DNA from: CAZWCX01 sp964632945
GTDB lineage: Bacteria; Planctomycetota; MHYJ01; WSZJ01; CAZWCX01
NCBI GenBank assembly: GCA_964632945.1
Contig: CAZWCX010000051.1
Span: forward strand, 1-46,936
DNA: 46,936 nt
Reading direction: 5' to 3'
Shown piece after piece: positions 7,115-15,938 of the stretch (position 1 is its first letter; each line of letters opens with the position of its first letter). The position numbers and the translations under genes were made by a program. The notes below the pieces were generated by a model. It had not been told where the DNA came from. It ran no database searches and saw nothing but the letters and a program-made list of their open reading frames with translations.

Positions 7115-9835
7115 TTGCTGCCACGAATCTTCCAGGCCCTGCTTCGTCGCCGGCGAGCCGCCTGGCTTCTTCTCGCCCTCCTGACCGCCGGCGCCCTGCT
7201 CCTGATTGCAACCCGACTGCGCGCCGACTTTGCGGTCGAGTACTTCTTCCCGCAGCACGACCCATCGAAGATCGACTACGACCGCTATAAGCAGGACTTT
7301 CCGTACGAGGATTGCCGCGCGCTCGTGATCGTCGTGGCGCCGGATGTCTTCTCGCGCGAGGGGCTGGCGCGGTTGCGGCGGCTGGAAGACGATCTGGCGC
7401 GCATCCCCGGCGTCATCGACACCGATTCGCTGGTCACGGCACGGGATCCGGTGGCCGGAACGTCGGAGGACGGGGAAGCCACCATCACGATGGAGCCGCT
7501 GTTTCCCCGCGACGACCTTCCGGATCCCGAGATTGCGCGGCGGCGGGAAATCGCCACCACGGATCCGCTGTTCCGCTGGTTTCTGACCCCGCCGGACGGC
7601 CGGTCCACCACCGTGAGGGTGACCCTGGACCCCCGGGTCGCCTGGAACGACGAGGGAAGGACCGGATTCCTGCGCGCGGCCCGCGAGGTCCTGCAGCGCC
7701 ATGCCCATCCCGGCCAGCGGTTGGTTCTCAATGGGTTGCCGGTCATCCGGGCGGAATACACCGAGATGATCGGCCGGGACATGGGAACGCTGGTGCCGTT
7801 GGCGCTGCTGGTGACCGTCGTCATCCTCGCCTTCAGTTTCCGCGCGTGGGCCCCGGTCGCTGCCGGAGTGCTTACGCTGGTCCTCGCCGCGATCTGGACA
7901 CTGGGGGCCTCGGCCGCGCTCGGCTATCCGGTCCAGCTTCTTACCCAGCTTACGCCGATCGTCTGCATGATCGTGTCGATCTCGGATACGGTTCACATTG
8001 TGTCCCATTTCCGCGCTGCCTGCGACCGGGGTCTCGGCCGAGCCACGTCCGTCGTGGAGGCGCTCACCGACAGCGCCGGTCCCTGTCTCCTGACCGAAGT
8101 GGTGATCGCCCTGGGGTTTCTCGGCCTGATCGGTCAGGACATGCGGATGATCTCCGAATTCGGCGTCGTCACTGCCGTCGGGATGATGCTGACCTGGCTG
8201 GCGAACGTCTCGGTTCTGCCGCTGGCGCTCCATGCGTGGACCCCCGAAACACCGGCGCATGCGCGCCCGGCGGGGCCCGCGCATCGGGTGCTGGGGGGGA
8301 CCACGCGGAGGATCGCCGCGGCCGGCGAAAAGCGCCCAGCGCTGGTCGTGGCGGCGGCGGTGGCCATCACCGCCACGGCCCTGGCAGCCTCCCTCGGCAT
8401 CGGCATGGAGTATTATGCCTACGACGACCTGAAGCCGACATCGGCGCTCTACAAGAACATGCGTCAGGTCGAGGAAGTCCACGGCGGCACCGTCCCGCTG
8501 GCGGTGTTCGTCGAACCGCCGGTGCGCCGGGCGCTCCTCGTCGGGGCCGACGACGCGCTCGAATCCGTGGTGCGCGAAGCGCTCGAACGGAGTCCTCTGC
8601 GCTTCTCGCTCCTTTCCGCGACCGATCATCCCCACGAGGTGCCCCCGGAGGCGTTTCCGCACCTTCTGCTGCTGTCGATCGATGCCGTCCGTCGGGAGGG
8701 CGCCGAGTGGCTGAAGGCCGTCGCGGGATCGGCGGCCAGGGCGGGGCGGACGCTGGCCGTCGTCGGCCGCGGGAGGTCGGCGCCCCCCTTTTCGCCCGCC
8801 GACCGGGAGGCGTATCTCGCCGCGGGCGCGACCGACGTGATCAACCTTTCCGAACCCGGGGAGCCGGACCGGGTGGCGCGCCTCCTGCGCCGGGGGGAGC
8901 CGATGCTCGAGCCGGACGCGGTGCGACTGCTGGACCGCATCTCCCGCTTCCTGGAAGAGAAGTTCCCGGAGGTGCGAAGAGCAGGGTCGGCCGCCGATTC
9001 CTGGCGCAAGATCCACCGGCTGTGGACGGGGGAAGTGGAAGCGCGGGCGAAGCCGCTGCCGGAGACCCGCGCCCAGGCGGCCCAGGAACTGCTCTTGCTC
9101 GATTCCTGGGAGGTTTCAGACTACCTCGCGGACGATCGGGGCACGGCCGCCGTCTTCGCGATGGTTCCCGACGTCGGCTCCACGCGCGCCACGGCCATCA
9201 AAGCCGAACTGGACGCCTATCTCGCTCGCGAGGAGGACGCCACCGGATATCGCGTGACGTCGACGGGGATCTTCGCGATCGCCGACGGCATCTACCGGAA
9301 CCTCGTCGGCGGACTCGCGCGGTCCCTCGGCTTCGCCCTCCTGGTCTCGCTGGTCGCCTTCACGCTGGTTCTGAGATCGTGGCGACTCGGTCTCATTGCC
9401 CTGGTCCCGAACGTTCTCCCCCTCCTGCTCACGATGGGAGTCATGGCCGCCTTCGGAATCGATCTGAAGCCCACTACGGTGATCTGCTTCACCATCACCC
9501 TGGTGATCGCCGATGACGACACGATTCAATTCCTGGTTCGATACCGCCGTCGATACATCGACCTGCTGGACCGCGGGACGGTCGGTCACCATGGACGGGT
9601 GGCCACGGAGATCCTGCACGACACCGGAGCCTCGATGTTGCTCACCGCCTTCTCGGTGTCGGCCGGCTTTCTCGTGTTGGTCTTCTCCGAATTCGTGGGC
9701 CTGCGCAATCTGGGCGTGCTGATCGGCATCTCGCTCTTCACGGCGGTCTTCGCGGATCTGTACCTGTCGCCGGTGATGCTGCGCGCGTTTCGTCCCCGGA
9801 TCGAGGGACGCCGGACGGAGGGTGGCATCTCGTGA
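7115..9835 (+). CDS. RND-superfamily exporter (MMPL/HpnN type) with receiver-like insertion
   Basis: 906 residues from a TTG at 7115, chosen because GGAG at 7104-7107 is seven bases upstream and the first membrane helix (AAWLLLALLTAGALLLIAT) then starts near residue 15. A GTG at 7064 would add 17 residues but has no ribosome site. The fold is the duplicated RND plan: one helix, a large extracytoplasmic loop (about 36-220), five helices, then the same again from about 420. The proton-relay region of half one shows ISDTVHIVSHF (about 291) and of half two IADDDTIQFL (about 799). Such proteins move lipids or hydrophobic molecules outward using the proton gradient. The second loop carries an extra block at 470-593. 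The gene overlaps the next by four bases (GTGA), so it is translationally coupled to a biosynthetic operon whose product it probably exports. Confidence 0.88.
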   Translation: MLPRIFQALLRRRRAAWLLLALLTAGALLLIATRLRADFAVEYFFPQHDPSKIDYDRYKQDFPYEDCRALVIVVAPDVFSREGLARLRRLEDDLARIPGVIDTDSLVTARDPVAGTSEDGEATITMEPLFPRDDLPDPEIARRREIATTDPLFRWFLTPPDGRSTTVRVTLDPRVAWNDEGRTGFLRAAREVLQRHAHPGQRLVLNGLPVIRAEYTEMIGRDMGTLVPLALLVTVVILAFSFRAWAPVAAGVLTLVLAAIWTLGASAALGYPVQLLTQLTPIVCMIVSISDTVHIVSHFRAACDRGLGRATSVVEALTDSAGPCLLTEVVIALGFLGLIGQDMRMISEFGVVTAVGMMLTWLANVSVLPLALHAWTPETPAHARPAGPAHRVLGGTTRRIAAAGEKRPALVVAAAVAITATALAASLGIGMEYYAYDDLKPTSALYKNMRQVEEVHGGTVPLAVFVEPPVRRALLVGADDALESVVREALERSPLRFSLLSATDHPHEVPPEAFPHLLLLSIDAVRREGAEWLKAVAGSAARAGRTLAVVGRGRSAPPFSPADREAYLAAGATDVINLSEPGEPDRVARLLRRGEPMLEPDAVRLLDRISRFLEEKFPEVRRAGSAADSWRKIHRLWTGEVEARAKPLPETRAQAAQELLLLDSWEVSDYLADDRGTAAVFAMVPDVGSTRATAIKAELDAYLAREEDATGYRVTSTGIFAIADGIYRNLVGGLARSLGFALLVSLVAFTLVLRSWRLGLIALVPNVLPLLLTMGVMAAFGIDLKPTTVICFTITLVIADDDTIQFLVRYRRRYIDLLDRGTVGHHGRVATEILHDTGASMLLTAFSVSAGFLVLVFSEFVGLRNLGVLIGISLFTAVFADLYLSPVMLRAFRPRIEGRRTEGGIS
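8522..8893 (+). other. Degenerate receiver-domain-like insertion in the second RND loop
   Basis: About 124 residues (470-593) sit between LAVFVEPP and LEPDAVRLLDRISRFLEE, which are consecutive segments in ordinary family members as I know them. The insert follows the CheY pattern: RALLVGADDALESVVREALE (strand 1, helix 1), FSLLSATD, PHLLLLSIDAV (strand 3), RTLAVVGRG (strand 4) and YLAAGATDVINLSEP (helix 4-strand 5), then a final helix RVARLLRR. The phosphoacceptor position is S521 rather than Asp, and the usual Thr/Ser and Lys are not conserved. This is pattern matching by eye. Confidence 0.5.
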
Positions 9836-11250
9836 GCGTCGGCACGAATTGCGTGGAACTGTTCGTGGAACGCGCCCGGGAGCGCCCGGACGCTCCGGCG
9901 CTGTGGCTTCCGGGCCAAGGGGTCGTGGGGTTCGGCGATCTGCTGGCGATCGGGGTCCGGGCCCAACGCCGCCTGCGCGAGTGCGGAGTCGGACCCGGCG
10001 ACTCGGTCCTGGTGGCGGAGGGACTGGGACCCACCCTGTACGGATTGGTGATCGGCTGCCTTGGACTCGGCGCTACGGTCCTGTTCGTGGAACCGTGGAT
10101 GGAGGTCGCGCGCGTCGAACGGGCCGTAGCCGCGGCGTCGCCGCGCGCCTTCGTCGCCGAGTTGATGGGGATGCTGTGGGGGTTGCGCACGCGCGCCATC
10201 CGCAGGATCCCCCGATGGTTGTGGACGCGCTCGTTCCGATCCGGAACCACCGCCGCTTCGCTGCACGTGGAGCCGGTCGACGCGGGACAACCGGCCATGG
10301 TCGCATTTACCACCGGGACCACCGGCGAACCCAAGGGTGTCGTGCGCCGGCACGGGGGGCTCCGGCAACAGGCGGACATCCTGACCCGCGCCCTCGGATT
10401 GACCGGGGCGACCGGATCCGACCTGTGCATTTTCGCGAACTTCGTCCTGCTCAACCTGGCGTCCGGTCGCGCCTCGGTCGTGGTGCCGCCGAAGTGGCGG
10501 GACCGGGACCTGCGCGCGTTGGAATCGCTGCCGGCAGCCCTGCAACCACGTTCGGTCACCTGCGGGCCCGCCTTCCTCCGGCGGATCATGGATCGTCCCG
10601 GGCTGGAATGTCTGGAGCACGTGCACGTCGGCGGGGCGCTGACCGACGTGGATCAGTTCGAGCAGGCGTTTCGGCGGTGGCCGGAGGCGCGGTTCATCCA
10701 CGTCTACGGCAGCACGGAGGCGGAGCCGGTGGCGGCCGCCGACGCGCGCAAGGCGGCGGCCCTGAGTCGGGAGCGCGGCTGGTTCCAGACGCTGCACCTC
10801 GGCACCCCGGTCCCGGAGGTCCGGTGCGACATGAACTCGGGGGGCGCGTGGGTGGCGGGCCCGCACGTCTGCACGCACTATCTGGGCAATGAGGAAGAGA
10901 ATCGACGCACCAAACGGACCGATGCGGAAGGTCGCGTGTGGCACTTCATGGGCGATCGAGTGGAGATCGACGACGCGGGATGGTGGTACGCGGGACGGGC
11001 CGGGCAGCCCGCGGAGCAGTTCCGGCTCGAGCAGGACGTGTATCGCTTTCTGGGATCGAGCGCCGGATTCGTCCATGACGACCGCCCGTCCGGCCTGCAA
11101 TGGATCGGTGAGGGAGTCCGCGATCGGGCCGGGGAGATTCGCCGGCAGTTTCCGCAGTTCGCCGGGGTGGTCGAGGCGCGCATCGTACGGGATCGTCGCC
11201 ACCGCGCGCGCATCGACCGGGAGGGGACCTTGAAAGCGAGGACCGGATGA
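9832..11250 (+). CDS. Adenylate-forming enzyme (acyl-CoA synthetase / OleC-like AMP-binding family)
   Basis: 472 residues from a GTG that overlaps the exporter stop. The ATP phosphate loop FTTGTTGEPKG is at 159-169 and is followed by VVRRHGGLRQQADIL, which resembles OleC-type fatty-acyl ligases and beta-lactone synthetases. The adenine-site motif YGSTEAE follows near 300 and the GD hinge appears as HFMGDRVEIDDAG. Family members activate a carboxylic acid as an acyl-AMP and pass it to CoA, a carrier protein or an internal hydroxyl. It is shorter than the usual 500-560. In the C-terminal motif the family catalytic lysine (RHxxKIxR in relatives) reads RRHRARIDR, so Arg replaces Lys. The stop overlaps the UbiA start (ATGA). 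The acid substrate is unknown. Confidence 0.85.
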   Translation: MSVGTNCVELFVERARERPDAPALWLPGQGVVGFGDLLAIGVRAQRRLRECGVGPGDSVLVAEGLGPTLYGLVIGCLGLGATVLFVEPWMEVARVERAVAAASPRAFVAELMGMLWGLRTRAIRRIPRWLWTRSFRSGTTAASLHVEPVDAGQPAMVAFTTGTTGEPKGVVRRHGGLRQQADILTRALGLTGATGSDLCIFANFVLLNLASGRASVVVPPKWRDRDLRALESLPAALQPRSVTCGPAFLRRIMDRPGLECLEHVHVGGALTDVDQFEQAFRRWPEARFIHVYGSTEAEPVAAADARKAAALSRERGWFQTLHLGTPVPEVRCDMNSGGAWVAGPHVCTHYLGNEEENRRTKRTDAEGRVWHFMGDRVEIDDAGWWYAGRAGQPAEQFRLEQDVYRFLGSSAGFVHDDRPSGLQWIGEGVRDRAGEIRRQFPQFAGVVEARIVRDRRHRARIDREGTLKARTG

Positions 11251-12107
11251 CCGCCTGGATGACCTATGTCCGGGAGCGGTTTCCGCTTCCGGTCTACGCC
11301 CTGCTGGTCGGAGGGTTCGTGCTCTCCGCCGCCGCAGCCGCCGGCTCGCCGTTGGAGGTCGCGGCGACGGCGTTCGGCGCGGCCGGACTGCTGGCCTTTT
11401 TCTTCGAACTCCGGCTCATGGACGAACTCAAGGACCTCGAGAAGGACCGGGTTGCGAATCCGGACCGCCCGCTGCCTCGCGGGTTGTTGAATCCCGACGG
11501 CGTCCGGAGGACGGTGGCCGGCATCGCGCTGGGAATGGGGGCATACGGAGTGGCGCTGGCGCCCGTGGCCGGAGTCCCGGCGGCCGCGGCGTTCCTCCTG
11601 CTCACGGTCTACCTCTGGCTCATGTACCGGGAGTTCTACCTCGGCGCCTGGCTCGTGGATCGGCCGATCTTGTATGCGGCCACCCACCAGATCGTCCTGC
11701 TGCCGATGTCCGCTTTCGCCGCCCTTTGTTACCGTCCGGAGTCGTGGCAAACTCCGGCTGTGTGGTACACCGGGCTGGTGTCGCTGGGTGGGTTCTTCGC
11801 CTACGAGGTGTGTCGGAAGCTGGATCCCGCCGCGCACCCGATCCTGAAGACGTATCGGTCGATGTACGGCCTCGGCGGAAGCGCGGCGCTCGTGGCCGTG
11901 TCGTTGGGCATTGCCGCGGCCGGGGCCGCGGGCCTCGGCCGTTCCCATGCGCTCCTGCTCTGGCCCACCGAGGCGATCCTCCTGGCCAGTCTGCCCCTGG
12001 CGGCGCACCCGAAGCGGTTCAAATGGGTGGAGGGAATCGCATCGATCTCGCTCCTGCTCCACCTGTGGGGAGGCGCCCTGGGCGTTTGGATCGGAGGTAA
12101 GCCGTGA
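11247..12107 (+). CDS. UbiA-superfamily membrane prenyltransferase
   Basis: 286 residues, about eight membrane helices, the normal length for the UbiA family. The first Asp-rich motif is DELKDLEKD at 59-67, followed by the classical RVANPDRPLPRGLL. The second conserved region is YREFYLGAWLVDRP at 127-140 with D138. UbiA proteins bind Mg2+-prenyl diphosphate through the two Asp motifs and attach the prenyl chain to an aromatic ring, a glycerol phosphate or another acceptor inside the membrane. The acceptor cannot be read from sequence. The first motif begins DE instead of the usual ND, as in poorly characterised UbiA subgroups. The gene overlaps both neighbours by four bases, so it is made in step with the ligase and the dikinase. 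Confidence 0.85.
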   Translation: MTAWMTYVRERFPLPVYALLVGGFVLSAAAAAGSPLEVAATAFGAAGLLAFFFELRLMDELKDLEKDRVANPDRPLPRGLLNPDGVRRTVAGIALGMGAYGVALAPVAGVPAAAAFLLLTVYLWLMYREFYLGAWLVDRPILYAATHQIVLLPMSAFAALCYRPESWQTPAVWYTGLVSLGGFFAYEVCRKLDPAAHPILKTYRSMYGLGGSAALVAVSLGIAAAGAAGLGRSHALLLWPTEAILLASLPLAAHPKRFKWVEGIASISLLLHLWGGALGVWIGGKP

Positions 12108-14842
12108 CGTTCGTACTGGGGTGCGGGGACGATGCCGCGGAGATCGCCCGCCGGGCAGGCGGAAAGGCGGGCAACCTCGCGCGGCTGGGACATGCCGGCG
12201 TGAACGTTCCGGCGTGGTTCTGCGTCACCGCCGAGGCGTTCGACCATTTCGTTCGCGCCGCGGGCCTCGACCCCGATGCGCCTCCCGAGGCGGACCCGGC
12301 GGCATATTCCCGCCGCGTGGAAGAGCGTTTCCGGGCGACCCCTCTGCCCGCCGATCTGGAGGAGGCCGTGACGACGGCGCTGCGGTCATCCGGACTGGAG
12401 GACCAACCCGTCGCGGTCCGTTCCAGCGGCCTGGAAGAGGATGGTCCGGAGCATTCGTTCGCGGGTCAGTTCAGTTCGTTTCTCGAACAGCGCGGCAGGC
12501 CGGCGGTGCTCGACGCGCTACGCCGCTGCTTCGCCTCCGGATTTTCGGAGAGGGTGGTGGCGTACCGTCGGGAACGGGGACTCCCCCGCAACGGTACCCG
12601 GGTGGGCGTCGTGATTCAGCAAATGGTCCACGCGGAGGTCGCCGGAGTCGTCTTCTCGCGCAATCCCGTGCGGCCGCTTGACCGCGGCACGATCCTGGTC
12701 GAGGCCGTCCACGGCCTGGGGGAAGGACTCGTCGGGGGAGAGCTCGAGGCGGACCGCTACGAGGTCGACCGGACCACGCGGGCGATCCGCGCCACCCTGG
12801 CCCCCAAGACCCATGCGTTCCGGGCGGCGCCGGAGGGGGGGGTGCGGCGCGAGGACGTTCCGGCCGACGCTCGCCATGCGGCCGTCCTCACCGATGCGCG
12901 CGCGCTCGAGGTCGCCGATTTGGCGATCCGTCTCGAGGAACGGTTCGGTTCCCCCCAGGATTGCGAGTGGGCGTACCAGGATGGCCGTCTGCACTGTCTT
13001 CAGACCCGGCCGATCACCGCCCTCCCGCCGGCGGCGTTCTTCGACCCGCGGGTGAACGGAGACCGGCCGACCCTGTGGGACAATTCCAACATCATCGAGA
13101 GTTACAGCGGCGTGACGTCGCCGCTGACCTTCAGCTTCGCCAGCGGGGCATATCGTCAGGTCTACCTGCAATTCTGCGAGGTGATGGGCGTCCCGCGCGA
13201 AGTCGTGGACTCCTACCAGACCGTGTTCCGGAACATGCTCGGACTCGTCCGCGGCAGGATCTACTACAACCTGATCAACTGGTATCGGCTGGTGGTCCTG
13301 CTGCCGGGAGCGGGGTCGAACAAGGGTTTCATGGATACGATGATGGGGGTCAAGCAAAGCCTTCGTCCGGAATTGGCCTCGCTGTTCGACTTCGTCAAGA
13401 CGATCCCGCGGCCCGCGCTGCCCAAACGACTGGCGACGGTGGCCGTCACCCTGTGGCGGTTCCTGCGCATCGACGCCATCGTGAAGTCCTTCGCGGACCA
13501 CTTCGGGACCATCTATGAGGAGACGCGGCGCATCGACTTCCGGGCCATCGCGCTGCCCGAACAGGTGGCGATCTACCATCGGTTGGACGAGCAGATCCTG
13601 CGGCGCTGGCAGGCTCCGATCATCAACGACTACCTGTGCATGTTGTTCTTCGGGCTGCTCAAGCGACTCACCGAGAGCTGGGTCGCGGTCGGGGGGGACG
13701 GAGCTTCGCTGCAGAACGACCTGCTCTGCGGGGAGGGCGACATCGAGTCCACGCAGCCGACGAAATGGCTGATGCGGCTGGCGGCGCGAATCGACCAGGG
13801 AGAGGCCGCAGAGAGGCGCTGGCTGCTGGATACGCCGCCGGAACGGCTGAGGGAGGAACTGTGGTCCGGTCGCGGACCCGCCTGGCTGCGCGAGGAACTG
13901 GACCGCTTCCTCGATCGCTACGGGTTCCGCTGCGTCAACGAGCTGAAGCTCGAGGAACCGGATCTTCACGACGATCCGTCGTTTCTGCTCAATGCCATCG
14001 CGGGATATGTCCGCACGCGCAGCCATTCCGTGGAATCGATGGAACGACGGGAAAAGGAGATCCGCTCCCGGGCCGAAGCGACCGCGCGCGAGCGGCTAAC
14101 GGCCCTGCGCCGGCCCTTGTTCTTCTGGGTGCTCAAGCAGGCGCGTCGCGCGGTGCGGACCCGCGAGAACCTCCGCTTCCTGCGCACGAAAATCTTCGGG
14201 GTCGCGCGCCACCTCTTCCGCGGGATCGGCGCGAACTTGGCCCGGCTGGGGATCCTGGATGCCGAACGGGACGTGTTCTTCCTCACGGTCGAGGAGATCA
14301 TCGCCTTCGTGGAGGGGCGTCCGGTCTCGCTCGACCTGCGCTCGCTCGCCGACGCGCGGCGCCGGGAGTTCGACCGGTACCGCAGGACTCCGCCGCCCCC
14401 GGACCGGTTCCTGACCAGCGGCGCCGCGGGAGCGGCCATGCGGTACGAGACGGTGTTGTCGGACGGCGATCTGCTGCGGGCGGAATCGGCGCCCGGCGAC
14501 GACCCCGATCTCCTCCGGGGAACCCCCTGTTGCCCCGGGCAGGTGGAAGGCATCGTGCGGGTTGCACGCACCCTGGAGGACGCGCGCGGACTGGCGGGCG
14601 AGGTGCTCGTGACGGGGCGGACCGATCCCGGATGGGTGCCGCTCTACCCCTCGTGTTCGGCCCTGCTGATCGAGCGGGGCAGCCTGTTGTCGCACTCCGC
14701 GGTGGTGGCCCGGGAACTCGGCCTCCCCACCATCGTCGGAATTTCCGGCGGGCTGATGGAACGGTTGCGATCGGGCGACCGGGTCCGCGTCGATGCGGGA
14801 AAGGGTGAAGTCAGGATCGTTCGGGACGGAGCCGCCGGTTGA
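12104..14842 (+). CDS. PEP-synthase-like dikinase with rifampin-phosphotransferase domain order
   Basis: 912 residues from a GTG overlapping the UbiA stop (GTGA). Residues 1-310 are an ATP-grasp PPDK_N domain: GGKAGNLARLG, VAVRSSGLEED, IQQMVHAEVAGVVFSRNP, and CLQTRPIT at its end. Residues 320-780 are a large helical domain beginning PTLWDNSNIIESYSG. Residues 800-905 are the swivelling phosphohistidine domain with GSLLSHSAVVARELG, His864. In PEP synthase and pyruvate phosphate dikinase a TIM barrel follows this histidine domain; here the protein ends 48 residues after the histidine. The order ATP domain, substrate domain, His domain is that of rifampin phosphotransferase, which splits ATP to AMP and phosphate and phosphorylates a small molecule. 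I infer phosphorylation of an intermediate of this operon, not of pyruvate. Confidence 0.85.
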   Translation: MTFVLGCGDDAAEIARRAGGKAGNLARLGHAGVNVPAWFCVTAEAFDHFVRAAGLDPDAPPEADPAAYSRRVEERFRATPLPADLEEAVTTALRSSGLEDQPVAVRSSGLEEDGPEHSFAGQFSSFLEQRGRPAVLDALRRCFASGFSERVVAYRRERGLPRNGTRVGVVIQQMVHAEVAGVVFSRNPVRPLDRGTILVEAVHGLGEGLVGGELEADRYEVDRTTRAIRATLAPKTHAFRAAPEGGVRREDVPADARHAAVLTDARALEVADLAIRLEERFGSPQDCEWAYQDGRLHCLQTRPITALPPAAFFDPRVNGDRPTLWDNSNIIESYSGVTSPLTFSFASGAYRQVYLQFCEVMGVPREVVDSYQTVFRNMLGLVRGRIYYNLINWYRLVVLLPGAGSNKGFMDTMMGVKQSLRPELASLFDFVKTIPRPALPKRLATVAVTLWRFLRIDAIVKSFADHFGTIYEETRRIDFRAIALPEQVAIYHRLDEQILRRWQAPIINDYLCMLFFGLLKRLTESWVAVGGDGASLQNDLLCGEGDIESTQPTKWLMRLAARIDQGEAAERRWLLDTPPERLREELWSGRGPAWLREELDRFLDRYGFRCVNELKLEEPDLHDDPSFLLNAIAGYVRTRSHSVESMERREKEIRSRAEATARERLTALRRPLFFWVLKQARRAVRTRENLRFLRTKIFGVARHLFRGIGANLARLGILDAERDVFFLTVEEIIAFVEGRPVSLDLRSLADARRREFDRYRRTPPPPDRFLTSGAAGAAMRYETVLSDGDLLRAESAPGDDPDLLRGTPCCPGQVEGIVRVARTLEDARGLAGEVLVTGRTDPGWVPLYPSCSALLIERGSLLSHSAVVARELGLPTIVGISGGLMERLRSGDRVRVDAGKGEVRIVRDGAAG

Positions 14843-14879
14843 GGGACGGTTTCCCGGGACCCGAGGGGAGGAGGGGGAG

Positions 14880-15938
14880 ATGGCGGAGCCGGTGGTGCGC
14901 GCGCGGGCCGAGGCGAAGGACTCCGGGGCATTCGATCGGGAGTTCGTGCAGGCCGCGACCGAGTTGCGCAGGGATCCGTACCGCGCCGGACTTCTCCCGC
15001 CTGCGCTGGAGAGCCGGTTGCTGTCGATGCCCCGGGCGTTCCCTGCGGAATTCTGGCTTGCGGAACGCGCCGGGAGAGTCGTGGGGCGGATCGGCGCCAA
15101 CCTCTCGCCGGTGCATCGAAGCGCGGGATATGTCGGGTTCTTCGAGGTCGACCTGGGCGATCCCGATCCGGACGCGGTGGGGCGCGCGCTCTTCTCGGCG
15201 GCGGAGACGTGGATCGCCGCCGACGGTCGCGGGACCGTGATCGGACCCCTGACGTTCCACACCTGGCTGCCGTACCGGTTCCGCCTCGGAGACCCTGCGG
15301 AGTCGTTTCCGTGGGAACCCGTGAATCCGCCTCGATACGTCGCGATGTTCGAGGATCGTGGCTTCGTGGTCGATGCCCGGTACCGGTCGGAGGCCGTCAC
15401 CGGTTTGGACGCCTTCGTCGAGGCCACGCGGGACGCCTGGCGCGTCGCGGTCGGGCGCGGATACACCTTCCGCCGCGTCGATCGGGGATCCTTCCTGTCG
15501 GCGGAGGTGCACGCACTGACCGTGGAGGCCTTTGCGGATGCGTACCTGATCGAGCCGATCCCGGCCGCCCTGTTCGAGCAATTGAACGTACCGCTGGCGG
15601 AACGATACGGATTCGAGAACGCGCGCTTCGTGTACGATGCCGCGGGAGAAATGGCCGGCTACTTCTTCGCGTTCGAAGACAGGTCCGGGCCGATCCCATG
15701 GCTGGTGTGGAAGACGATCGCGTTGCGCCGCGACCAACGGGGGTGCGGTCTATCCAACGCGCTGATGCACGAGGTGACGCGGGAGGCAGTCGCGCGCGGC
15801 GTGGATCGGGCGATCGCCGCGTTGTTTCGCGAGGGTGCGCAAAGCGGCTCCTATTCCCGGAAGTGCCCGGTCCTCTGGCGGCACGAGTACGCGCTGTTTC
15901 GGCAGGAGTTGTCCGGCGTCCGCGACGGCGCGGGGTAG
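14880..15938 (+). CDS. GNAT-family acyltransferase (two-lobed)
   Basis: 352 residues. The ATG at 14880 is preceded by a GAGGAGGGGGAG tract, and the frame upstream overlaps the dikinase. The N-terminal lobe contains YVGFFEVD and GPLTFHTWLPYRFRL, then NPPRYVAMFEDRGF. The C-terminal lobe has the acetyl-CoA pyrophosphate loop RDQRGCGLSNALMHEV (about 284-299). This is the layout of double GNAT proteins that transfer an acyl group from acyl-CoA to an amine. It is the last gene of the forward operon, 37 nt after the dikinase, and ends only 28 nt from the convergent end of the reverse operon. Donor and acceptor are unknown. Confidence 0.8.
   Translation: MAEPVVRARAEAKDSGAFDREFVQAATELRRDPYRAGLLPPALESRLLSMPRAFPAEFWLAERAGRVVGRIGANLSPVHRSAGYVGFFEVDLGDPDPDAVGRALFSAAETWIAADGRGTVIGPLTFHTWLPYRFRLGDPAESFPWEPVNPPRYVAMFEDRGFVVDARYRSEAVTGLDAFVEATRDAWRVAVGRGYTFRRVDRGSFLSAEVHALTVEAFADAYLIEPIPAALFEQLNVPLAERYGFENARFVYDAAGEMAGYFFAFEDRSGPIPWLVWKTIALRRDQRGCGLSNALMHEVTREAVARGVDRAIAALFREGAQSGSYSRKCPVLWRHEYALFRQELSGVRDGAG

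Noticed and set aside
9832..11250. Complete ole (olefin/beta-lactone) cluster
   Set aside because: Only the OleC-like ligase is present; no OleA thiolase, OleB hydrolase or OleD reductase is in the window.
12104..14842. Housekeeping PEP synthase or pyruvate phosphate dikinase
   Set aside because: The C-terminal TIM barrel is missing and the gene is translationally coupled to a UbiA gene.
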